This document shows positions 1 through 5,275 of a stretch of 5,275 bases of DNA, one piece after another. The stretch spans positions 1-5,275 of the forward strand of contig CAJTMZ010000147.1 of the NCBI GenBank assembly GCA_910577445.1. The letters are read 5' to 3'. A program made the position numbers and the translations under genes. This stretch comes from an uncultured Lachnospiraceae bacterium (lineage in GTDB: Bacteria > Bacillota > Clostridia > Lachnospirales > Lachnospiraceae). The notes beneath the pieces were generated by a model. The model had not been told where the DNA came from. It saw nothing but the letters and a program-made list of their open reading frames with translations, and ran no database searches. Position 1 is the stretch's first letter. Each line of letters starts with the position of its first letter.

Positions 1-27
1 ATCCCGTATGCTCCATTTTTTTGTGCC

Positions 28-1752
28 TTATTCCATCTGCCTCCCGATTAAGACTTGTTTTCCATGAAAAGCAAATCCATACTTTCGTATCCGTTCTGGC
101 AAAATCCCTCTTGCCAGCAATGTCTGCGCGTATTTCCTGTCCTCAATTTGCCCAAGGGCCGCTTTTACCGTATCGGAAAGTTCTTTTTCTCTTTTAGGTT
201 GGAACACCTTAAATTCCATGATAATATAGTCATCCGCCCATCTGCCCTTTTTATCATGTTCTTTCTCCAACTCCCGGGGCTTTAACATTATGTCATATCT
301 TCCAAGGCCGCTTTCCCGGTTAGAGCTCAATATATATCTGTCCTTTAATTCCACCATCAGCCCCAGAACAAAGCCGTGATAAAACCGCTCCGGTTCTGCA
401 TCGGAGCACTCCCGCCCGGTATCAAAAAAACTGAAAGAGGACATGGCAATCCTATTCATAAAATCATTCATGGAATCGACATCATCCGAAAGCAGCGCCT
501 GTATAAAATCGCTGTAGCTTTCTTCACTATCCGAAAACCATGTTCTAATCATATTTTCGAACATGCCATATACCTCTTTGTTAGTCAGCGACAGCGTGTA
601 ATACCAGCGTCCTGTATCGCTTTGGAACTCTGTCTTTATTACCCTGAGATATCCGCCTGCAAGCAAAAGACTCCAAACAGCGTTTTTCTTCACCGCAAGC
701 TGTTCATAGGCAATCGCTTCGTCAATTTCTATCGTTATGCTTTCGGGATACATCAGTTTTTCAAAGTCCTGCTTTACACCTCTGCTCCCCTCCCGCAATA
801 ATTTCTCCACCAGACTGTTGGCGCTCGAATGCGCCCAATATGCCGCTATTTTCTGCGTATCCAGATAATTGAGCACAGACCATGGATTATAAATGTCGTT
901 TCTGTTCCCAAAAGTAAAGCCGTCATACCACTCTTTTACTTCTTCCTTCCGGTCAGACAGGCCAAACTCATCAAGCGCTGAAAAAACCTCCTGTTCTGTA
1001 AATCCAAAACAATCCGCGTACTTTTCAGATGTTGTAGTTATTACCTTTAAGTTGTTAAGGTCTGAAAAAATTGATTCTTTGGTGATTCTGGTAATTCCTG
1101 TCATAATGGCCCGTTCCATGTACGGATTGGTTTTAAACGTCGCGTTAAGCATACTCCGCATAAATCCCGTAATCTCTTCCCAGTATCCGTTTACATACGC
1201 CTCCTGCATAGGCGTATCATATTCATCCAAAAGAATAATAACCTTTTTATTGTAATAACGATGCAAAAATAAAGCCAGTTGGTGCACTGCCATAGTCGCC
1301 GTAACATCATCCATATCTGCTGAAACCGACTCAAAAAAATCTTTCTCTCTGTTATCCAGAATATCGCTATGGCAGATAAAATTATATTGTGAATACAAAT
1401 TAGACAATATCTGGCATATTTTTCTGCGCGCGGTACTATAATCTTTTTCCTTTATATTAGCGAAAGAAAAGGTTATGACCGGATAGGTACCCTGAAGCTT
1501 TCTGTACGCTTCCTGCTCCCATATCAAAAGCCCCTCAAACAAATCTTTTCTGCCGGAATAATTCAACGAGAAAAATTTCTCCGTCATACTCATGTTTAAA
1601 GTCTTTCCAAATCTTCTGGGACGGGTTATCAATGTCACGCTGTCATTGCTTTGCCACCACTGCGCAAGAAAACTTGTTTTATCAATATAAAATAGATTGT
1701 TCTGCCGAATGTATTCAAAATCCTGATGTCCTATCCCAACCGTTCTTTTCAC
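28..1752 (-). CDS. AAA-ATPase-like / PD-(D/E)XK nuclease-superfamily protein
   Basis: This is a 574-residue protein of the family with an N-terminal AAA-ATPase-like domain and a C-terminal PD-(D/E)XK domain (Pfam AAA-ATPase_like plus PDDEXK_9, by recognition). Visible motifs are the family start (VGIGHQDFEYIRQNN, residues 5-19), FYIDKT (21-26), a Walker A variant RPRRFGKT (44-51), Walker B VIILLDEYD (171-179) and TGITRI (218-223). The C-terminal nuclease fold shows GRYDIML (484-490, Asp487), MEFKV (512-516, Glu513 and Lys515) and ALGQI (532-536). Both catalytic centres look intact and the length is normal, so it does not look like a pseudogene. The frame stays open to a GTG at 1780-1782 that overlaps the ecfT stop, but no ribosome site precedes that codon. 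The GTG at 1750-1752 has GGAGG 8 nt upstream and gives the usual family N terminus, so I chose it. The family occurs in many copies per genome and its cellular role is not established. The 26-nt gap after ecfT suggests co-transcription, not shared function. Confidence 0.9.
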   Translation of the reverse strand: MKRTVGIGHQDFEYIRQNNLFYIDKTSFLAQWWQSNDSVTLITRPRRFGKTLNMSMTEKFFSLNYSGRKDLFEGLLIWEQEAYRKLQGTYPVITFSFANIKEKDYSTARRKICQILSNLYSQYNFICHSDILDNREKDFFESVSADMDDVTATMAVHQLALFLHRYYNKKVIILLDEYDTPMQEAYVNGYWEEITGFMRSMLNATFKTNPYMERAIMTGITRITKESIFSDLNNLKVITTTSEKYADCFGFTEQEVFSALDEFGLSDRKEEVKEWYDGFTFGNRNDIYNPWSVLNYLDTQKIAAYWAHSSANSLVEKLLREGSRGVKQDFEKLMYPESITIEIDEAIAYEQLAVKKNAVWSLLLAGGYLRVIKTEFQSDTGRWYYTLSLTNKEVYGMFENMIRTWFSDSEESYSDFIQALLSDDVDSMNDFMNRIAMSSFSFFDTGRECSDAEPERFYHGFVLGLMVELKDRYILSSNRESGLGRYDIMLKPRELEKEHDKKGRWADDYIIMEFKVFQPKREKELSDTVKAALGQIEDRKYAQTLLARGILPERIRKYGFAFHGKQVLIGRQME

Positions 1753-1760
1753 GACGCCTA

Positions 1761-1765
1761 CCTCC
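1761..1765 (-). promoter_or_regulatory. Ribosome binding site that decides the start of the AAA-like gene
   Basis: Minus-strand GGAGG lies 8 nt before the GTG at 1750-1752. No comparable site precedes the upstream in-frame GTG at 1780-1782, whose upstream sequence is ATCCTTTTGT. This supports the shorter 574-residue protein over the 584-residue reading. Confidence 0.7.
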
Positions 1766-1778
1766 GCCAATCCGTTTT

Positions 1779-2606
1779 TCACACAAAAGGATTATAAAAC
1801 CTGCTCCCGTCCACAAAAGTAACTATCAGCGCCACCACCATAAACAGCACCGTGAAACCGATGACAAGATAATCGTTTCTCATCAGTTTCCTCTCCATGT
1901 ACCATGTCCGCTTTTTATGTTTTCCATATCCCCGCAGTTCCATGGCGTTGCTCACCACGTCAATCCTGTCCATGCTGGAAAAAATCAAAGGAAAAATAAT
2001 GGAAGAAGTGTTTTTGATTCTGCTGATAAAGGAGGCTTTACCGGACATCTCAATTCCTCTTGCTTCCTGGGCATTCCTGATTTTGGTGAACTCCCCCTGC
2101 ACGTCGGGAATGTAGCGCAGGGCAATGGAAATCGCATAGCCCACGTTATAGCTGATACCGATTTTATTCATGGAGGCCGCAAATTCGCTTGGATTTGTCG
2201 TCACAAGGAACATAAACACGGCCGGGATAATGGTAAAATATTTAATCACCACGTTAAATTCGTAAAAGAGCTGCTCCAGCGTCATATCATACCTGCCCGC
2301 GATATGGAAAAGCACGGTTTTCGTCCCGTAAATCGCAGTTCCCTGATTCGGAGAAAAAAGGTAAATCGCAAAAACGTTAAAAAGAAGAAATACCATAATT
2401 ACCTTGAACACAGCTCCTACCTGACGCCACTGTGTCTGCGAGACCTTAAACACAATAAGAGAAAAAAACAGCATGACAAGAAGCACTCTGGTATCATAGG
2501 TTAGCATACTGGTGAGGCACCAGAGCAGGAAAAAAATCAGTTTGGTCACACCGCTTAATCTGTGAATCCATGTATCCTTTTCTTCATATGATAATATCTT
2601 AGCCAT
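1779..2606 (-). CDS. ecfT: ECF transporter transmembrane coupling protein EcfT
   Basis: This 275-residue integral membrane protein is the T component of an energy-coupling factor importer. It links the substrate-binding S protein to the two ATPase domains in the cytoplasmic membrane. Hydrophobic segments lie at about residues 22-38, 40-55, 66-85, 118-137, 153-165 and 246-266. The two short arginine motifs that dock EcfT into the ATPases are present: EARG (181-184) in the context RNAQEARGIE, and LRGYG (224-228) in AMELRGYG. These identify the CbiQ/EcfT family clearly, and the length is typical. The ATG at 2604-2606 overlaps the end of the upstream ATPase gene by 8 nt (ATGGCTAA), and AAAGGAG lies 10 nt before it inside that gene, so translational coupling is likely. 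The stop TGA precedes the next gene by 26 nt. The substrate cannot be inferred from this subunit. Confidence 0.95.
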   Translation of the reverse strand: MAKILSYEEKDTWIHRLSGVTKLIFFLLWCLTSMLTYDTRVLLVMLFFSLIVFKVSQTQWRQVGAVFKVIMVFLLFNVFAIYLFSPNQGTAIYGTKTVLFHIAGRYDMTLEQLFYEFNVVIKYFTIIPAVFMFLVTTNPSEFAASMNKIGISYNVGYAISIALRYIPDVQGEFTKIRNAQEARGIEMSGKASFISRIKNTSSIIFPLIFSSMDRIDVVSNAMELRGYGKHKKRTWYMERKLMRNDYLVIGFTVLFMVVALIVTFVDGSRFYNPFV

Positions 2607-4326
2607 CCGCCCGGTTCTCCTTTAACACTCGGTTTTCTCTCTCATATGTAATAAACCGCTCCACAAACTCCGAAGGATTGTCTATCCCGCATCCCACCGC
2701 CAAATCATAAAGCGACGTTTTCTTTAAATAAGCCTTATCTGCAATCGTCTCGTTGGTCAGCACGCTGGCCGGCGTATCATCGGCAATCAGATGGCCGTCC
2801 GCAATGACCACGGCTCTGTCCGTGTACTCCAGCATCAGATGCATGTCATGGGTAATCATAATGATGGTAATTCCGAATTTGTCGTTGATTTCTTTCAAAA
2901 ACTCCATAATTTCCGTATAATGCCGGTAATCCTGGCCTGCAGTAGGCTCGTCAAGAATCAGCACCTCGGGATTCATCACAAGAATTGACGCGATTGACAC
3001 TCTCTTTTTCTGTCCGAAGCTTAAGGCAGACACCGGCCAGTTCCTGAAAGGATAAAGGCCGCAGATTTTCAGCGTCTCGTGGACTCTCTCCCTGATCTCC
3101 TCCTCGGGAACGCCTCTCACTGCAAGTCCTAAAGCCACTTCCTCAAAAATCATGGGCTTTGAAATCATCTGATTGGGACTCTGCATTACCAGTCCGATTT
3201 TTTCTCCCCTTTCCTTAATGGAAAGAGGCTCTATGTCCTGCCCGTTTAAAAGGATTTGCCCTCTGGTGGGCTTGTAAAAACCGCAGATTAAGTTGGAAAG
3301 GGTGGATTTGCCCGCGCCGTTTTTCCCTACAATGCTGACCATTTCCCCCTTCTTAATATCAAAATGAATATGCTGGAGAATCGGCCTGCCCTCCACATAG
3401 GAGAAATACAAATCCTCCACCTTCAGCGCCGAAGCCGTCTCTTCCTTCTTTTTCTTTCCTCCGGCGGCGTTAAACCATTTTTTCACCTGCTCCTTATAGC
3501 TTTCAAGGTTCATGGTTTCTATATGGCTGGGCCCGTCTTTTTCCTTTATGTCACAGCCCGAAAGCTTTAACGCCGTGATGTAAAGAGGTTCACGGATTCC
3601 CTGACTGTTAAGAACGTCCGTCACCAGAAGCTTATCCGGCGTGGTATCCGCCACAATGCGTCCCTCGCCCACCACAATAATTCTGTCCACGTCCCGGTAA
3701 AGGGCGTCCTCAAGACGGTGCTCGATAATGATAATAGTAGTCTTTTTCTTCTTTTGTATCCTGTCAATCATGTCGATGGCCCGCTTGCCGGTGGCAGGGT
3801 CCAGATTGGCTAACGGCTCGTCAAACAAAAGGATATCCACGTCGTCCACCATAACGCCGCCCATGGAAACCCTCTGCTTCTGCCCGCCGGAGAGTTCTCT
3901 CGGCGCGTTTTCCAGAAGCTTTTTCACGTCCACCATCTCGGCCACTTCATTGACCTTTTCAATCATTTCGTCCTGAGCCACCATGTCGTTTTCAAGGGCA
4001 AAGGCAATATCCTCCGCAACGGTCAGACCTATAAACTGCCCGTCCGTATCCTGAAGCACGGTACCCACCATTTTGGACAGACCGAAAAGCCCCAAATCCG
4101 CCGGATTCTTTCCCTCTATCCGAAGGCTTCCCGTAATATCTCCGTTGTAGGAAAAGGGAACAAGTCCGTTAATGCAATGGGCCAGAGTGGATTTTCCAGA
4201 GCCGGAAGGTCCCACAATTAAAACTTTCTCTCCGGGCATAATAGAAAGATTTATGTCCCGGAGAGTCGGCTCTACCTGTGCTCGATATTTAAATGAAAAA
4301 TCTTTAAACTCGATAATAGGTTCCAT
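2599..4326 (-). CDS. Fused double-domain ECF transporter ATPase (EcfA-EcfA', YkoD-like)
   Basis: This 575-residue cytoplasmic protein carries two complete ABC ATPase domains in one chain and so replaces the usual EcfA1/EcfA2 pair. Domain 1 has Walker A GPSGSGKST (39-47), Q-loop Gln92, signature LSGGQ (145-149), Walker B DILLFDEP (164-171, Glu170), NLD D-loop (173-175) and switch His202. Domain 2 has Walker A GKNGAGKST (333-341), Q-loop Gln381, signature LSFGQ (434-438), Walker B EVLILDEP (453-460, Glu459), GQD D-loop (473-475) and switch His492. A charged, Lys-rich linker (about 240-298) joins them. All catalytic residues are present in both halves, but the second signature and D-loop differ from the first, giving two non-identical ATP sites. 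It starts 3 nt after the S-component stop with AAGAGG upstream, and overlaps ecfT by 8 nt. Family knowledge: fused ATPases of this kind serve dedicated (group I) ECF importers such as YkoEDC. Which vitamin or metabolite is moved here is unknown. Confidence 0.95.
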   Translation of the reverse strand: MEPIIEFKDFSFKYRAQVEPTLRDINLSIMPGEKVLIVGPSGSGKSTLAHCINGLVPFSYNGDITGSLRIEGKNPADLGLFGLSKMVGTVLQDTDGQFIGLTVAEDIAFALENDMVAQDEMIEKVNEVAEMVDVKKLLENAPRELSGGQKQRVSMGGVMVDDVDILLFDEPLANLDPATGKRAIDMIDRIQKKKKTTIIIIEHRLEDALYRDVDRIIVVGEGRIVADTTPDKLLVTDVLNSQGIREPLYITALKLSGCDIKEKDGPSHIETMNLESYKEQVKKWFNAAGGKKKKEETASALKVEDLYFSYVEGRPILQHIHFDIKKGEMVSIVGKNGAGKSTLSNLICGFYKPTRGQILLNGQDIEPLSIKERGEKIGLVMQSPNQMISKPMIFEEVALGLAVRGVPEEEIRERVHETLKICGLYPFRNWPVSALSFGQKKRVSIASILVMNPEVLILDEPTAGQDYRHYTEIMEFLKEINDKFGITIIMITHDMHLMLEYTDRAVVIADGHLIADDTPASVLTNETIADKAYLKKTSLYDLAVGCGIDNPSEFVERFITYERENRVLKENRADG

Positions 4327-4329
4327 GTA

Positions 4330-4884
4330 CTAATCCTCTTTGGTAAGACTGGATGATTTTGCTCCTATCTTGGAATAACCAACGCAGAGCAGCGTGCCTA
4401 AGATGCCGATAATCAGAATGTTGCCAAGGAACGCCCCTACGCCCTGTGCAAGCAGCTTCTCAACCGGCTCGGCATAAATAACGATGTCAAGAATGGGCGC
4501 AAGCACAATCCACGCGACCGCGTTGGCAACCACCTGAGCCACATTAAACAGCACGATTGCTTTCGTGTTGGTAAAGCCGCCTTCTTTAATCGCGTACTTT
4601 GCCGCAAAAAGACCGATTGCAAAACCTGCAAGACCGTCCGGGAATACCCAGCTCCACCATACGTTGCCGTAAAACATTGCATCGCCCAGGGCATGGCCTA
4701 AAAGTCCGATTACGCCGCCGACCACAGGCCCGAACACAGCCGCAAGAAACGCCATGATTGCCATACGGGGCTGTAAGTAGGTATTGGGGATAGGCGTGGG
4801 AATCTGAATCTGCGTAAGCGCAACGAAAAGCGCCGTTCCAATGCCGATAGCGACAACTTCTTTGATGCCAAATTTGAGTTTCAT
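4330..4884 (-). CDS. ECF transporter S component, UPF0397-like family
   Basis: This 184-residue membrane protein binds the substrate for the importer encoded downstream. Hydrophobic segments lie at about residues 9-24, 41-62, 78-95, 108-137 and 146-170, consistent with the six-helix S-component fold. The family signature is visible as GHALGDAMFYGNVWWSWV (63-80), together with the N-terminal VAIGIGTALF (11-20) and IPNTYLQPR (32-40). I recognise this as the UPF0397 / Pfam PF07155 type by its motifs. Some databases label that family a riboflavin transporter, but the label is not evidence of substrate, and no FMN, TPP, cobalamin or SAM riboswitch can be seen upstream. The ATG has AGGAGGAG 6 nt upstream. 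It is the first gene of the operon, and its C terminus (SKIGAKSSSLTKED) is a normal polar tail. Family assignment is firm; substrate is unknown. Confidence 0.92.
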   Translation of the reverse strand: MKLKFGIKEVVAIGIGTALFVALTQIQIPTPIPNTYLQPRMAIMAFLAAVFGPVVGGVIGLLGHALGDAMFYGNVWWSWVFPDGLAGFAIGLFAAKYAIKEGGFTNTKAIVLFNVAQVVANAVAWIVLAPILDIVIYAEPVEKLLAQGVGAFLGNILIIGILGTLLCVGYSKIGAKSSSLTKED

Positions 4885-4890
4885 TGAAAT

Positions 4891-4898
4891 CTCCTCCT
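4891..4898 (-). promoter_or_regulatory. Strong ribosome binding site of the S-component gene
   Basis: Minus-strand AGGAGGAG ends 6 nt before the ATG at 4882-4884. It is a near-perfect match to the anti-Shine-Dalgarno sequence and fixes the start. A TATACT sits directly upstream (minus strand, about 4898-4903), but a start site downstream of it would fall inside the ribosome site, so I do not call it a promoter. Confidence 0.8.
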
Positions 4899-4912
4899 AG
4901 TATAATAATGGT

Positions 4913-4930
4913 GTAGTCAATCAAGACTAC
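4913..4930. other. Short perfect inverted repeat before the ECF operon
   Basis: GTAGTC (4913-4918) and GACTAC (4925-4930) are exact inverted repeats around the 6-nt spacer AATCAA. In a minus-strand transcript this gives a 6-bp hairpin ending 14 nt upstream of the S-component ribosome site. It could be a small operator or a leader hairpin. No U-run follows on either strand, so it is not an intrinsic terminator. Confidence 0.45.
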
Positions 4931-4955
4931 TTAGTTAATAAGTTTCTATGAATCA

Positions 4956-4995
4956 GATAACAGAAGAAGGTATTCTTCCTTCATCAGATGTTATC
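4956..4995. other. Nested imperfect inverted repeat (hairpin)
   Basis: Outer arms GATAAC (4956-4961) and GTTATC (4990-4995) match exactly. Inside them GAAG/CTTC (4963-4966/4979-4982) and AAG/CTT (4967-4969/4975-4977) pair with one bulged C at 4978 and a 5-nt loop. The unpaired right side contains ATCAGAT (4983-4989), a direct copy of ATCAGAT at 4952-4958. It can form on either strand. No U-run follows on either side, so it is not an obvious terminator. It may belong to the ECF leader or mark the region where the proposed insertion element begins. Confidence 0.45.
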
Positions 4996-5010
4996 CAAAA
5001 ATAATTATCA

Positions 5011-5254
5011 TGTCTGACGGTTCCTGATAGACACCAGATGAAACATAAGGTATTATCCCTTAGGATAGGACAAAGAATGTTCACCTCCCTGGGAAGCTGT
5101 TCTCCAGCTGATACCTACAAGTGAGTCAATTAGTCCATTCGACAGGGTTTTATGTTTTAGCTGGTTGGGAACCGGAAGGCTATACCCGTATAACACGCTA
5201 GGTTGTGTACCTGCCAGATTGGAAATGGATTCCTATCAGAAAGGAACTTTCACT
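5011..5254 (+). ncRNA. Candidate structured RNA, possibly an IS110-type bridge RNA
   Basis: The plus strand contains three consecutive, fully nested structures. The first is a 5' hairpin, 5011-5020 with 5024-5033, loop TTC and one A-A mismatch. The second is a stem AGGTATTA (5048-5055) with TGATACCT (5109-5116), enclosing hairpin 5089-5095/5100-5107 with one bulge and a GCTG tetraloop. The third is a long domain closed by AGTGAG (5120-5125) with TTCACT (5249-5254), then AGTCCATT (5132-5139) with AATGGATT (5224-5231), then CAGG/CCTG (5143-5146/5210-5213), with inner hairpin CTGGTT-GGG-AACCGG (5161-5175). G-U pairs at 5016/5028, 5019/5025, 5054/5110, 5125/5249, 5133/5230 and 5162/5174 would be A-C mismatches on the other strand, so the RNA is read from plus. 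Family knowledge: IS110 elements encode a bridge RNA with a 5' stem-loop and two guide loops just before the recombinase gene. Ends are approximate and the assignment is inferred from architecture, not homology. Confidence 0.45.
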
Positions 5255-5255
5255 C

Positions 5256-5275
5256 ATGCCAAACAAAGTTATTTT
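5256..5275 (+). CDS. Truncated 5' end of a coding region, possibly IS110-family recombinase
   Basis: ATG at 5256-5258 is preceded by AAAGGA (5240-5245), 10 nt upstream. The frame reads MPNKVI plus a TT-starting codon (Phe or Leu) before the window ends. The same stretch can form the small hairpin GAAAG-GAA-CTTTC (5239-5251), which would hide the ribosome site. Six residues cannot identify a protein. A charged start followed by a hydrophobic strand fits the first beta-strand of an IS110 DEDD (RuvC-like) domain, where a catalytic Asp is expected within a few more residues. This is inference from context, and a divergent chromosomal gene is the alternative. Confidence 0.4.

Larger units (their letters stand above)
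5011..5275 (+). mobile_element. Possible left end of an IS110-family element (partial)
   Basis: This entry groups the structured plus-strand RNA and the truncated coding start after it, on the idea that they are the left end of an IS110-family insertion sequence running out of the window. IS110 elements usually lack long terminal inverted repeats and leave little or no target duplication, so no boundary can be seen directly. The true left edge may lie upstream, between about 4930 and 5010. The recombinase catalytic residues are not in view. An unrelated gene with a structured leader remains possible. Confidence 0.35.

Noticed and set aside
1..27. Terminator after the AAA-like gene
   Set aside because: Only 27 nt remain beyond the stop codon. 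On the minus strand they contain a run of A but no hairpin followed by U.
1632..2504. Plus-strand open frame of 290 codons antisense to ecfT
   Set aside because: It is opposite a clearly real gene (EcfT motifs intact). Its translation is a low-complexity mix rich in His, Lys and Arg with no recognisable domain, and it lacks a good ribosome site. It is a shadow frame.
4898..4923. Minus-strand promoter from TTGATT and TATACT ahead of the S-component gene
   Set aside because: The spacing is only 14 nt, and the transcription start would fall on the ribosome site, leaving almost no leader.
4586..4924. Second minus-strand frame overlapping the S-component gene
   Set aside because: It lies in another frame of a well-supported membrane protein, has a Cys/Arg-rich composition without domains, and has no ribosome site of its own.
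4956..5001. Intrinsic terminator at the nested hairpin
   Set aside because: The T-rich stretch (minus-strand TTTTT at 4997-5001) lies upstream of the hairpin in minus-strand reading, and no U-run follows it on the plus strand.
5160..5180. Resemblance to a T-box sequence (TTGGGAACCGG versus the TGGNACC core)
   Set aside because: The core has an extra base, no AGTA-type Stem I motifs are evident, and no terminator with a U-run follows before the ATG. The same bases form a simple 6-bp hairpin with a GGG loop.
4885..5275. Cobalamin, TPP, FMN or SAM riboswitch for the ECF operon on the minus strand
   Set aside because: I looked for the conserved cores (for example CUGAGA for TPP, AGGGUG-type for FMN, and the B12-box for cobalamin) on the minus strand and found none. 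The G-U pattern of the helices favours the plus strand.
4950..5275. Group II intron 5' region
   Set aside because: No GUGYG-type 5' end or domain V-like hairpin was seen, and the visible protein start does not resemble an intron reverse transcriptase N terminus. The bridge-RNA-like layout fits better.

Overview
The window looks like chromosomal DNA from a Gram-positive anaerobe of the Clostridia, most likely Lachnospiraceae or a close relative. This is inferred from strong AGGAGG-type ribosome sites, a fused EcfA-type ATPase, an AAA-ATPase-like/PD-(D/E)XK gene of a type common in gut Clostridia, and moderate GC. No species marker is present.

Positions 28-4884 hold four tightly packed genes, all on the minus strand and read from high to low coordinates. 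The order is a UPF0397-type ECF substrate-binding S component (4330-4884), a double-domain ECF ATPase (2599-4326), the EcfT membrane coupling protein (1779-2606), and an AAA-ATPase-like/PD-(D/E)XK protein (28-1752). The first three form a complete four-part ECF vitamin or micronutrient importer: S binds the substrate in the membrane, EcfT couples, and the two fused ATPase halves supply energy. Gaps are 3 nt between S and the ATPase, an 8-nt overlap between the ATPase and EcfT, and 26 nt between EcfT and the AAA-like gene once its start is corrected to the GTG at 1752. They are therefore probably one operon. The substrate cannot be read from this window, and no recognisable vitamin riboswitch lies upstream.

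Positions 4885-5275 are mostly non-coding and are the most interesting part. From about 5011 the plus strand folds on paper into three nested, consecutive structured domains that end one base before an ATG at 5256. That ATG has its own ribosome site and opens a coding region cut off by the window edge (MPNKVI...). Six G-U pairs in the proposed helices work only in plus-strand RNA, which supports plus-strand transcription. A small 5' hairpin, then two large looped stem structures, then a start codon with a hydrophobic beta-strand-like N terminus, is the layout of the left end of an IS110-family element: bridge RNA followed by the DEDD recombinase. I propose this as the best reading, but only about seven codons are visible, so it remains inference. 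If correct, the element has inserted just upstream of the ECF operon. The left boundary is not resolved; it probably lies somewhere between about 4930 and 5010, where there are two further hairpins and several short repeats.
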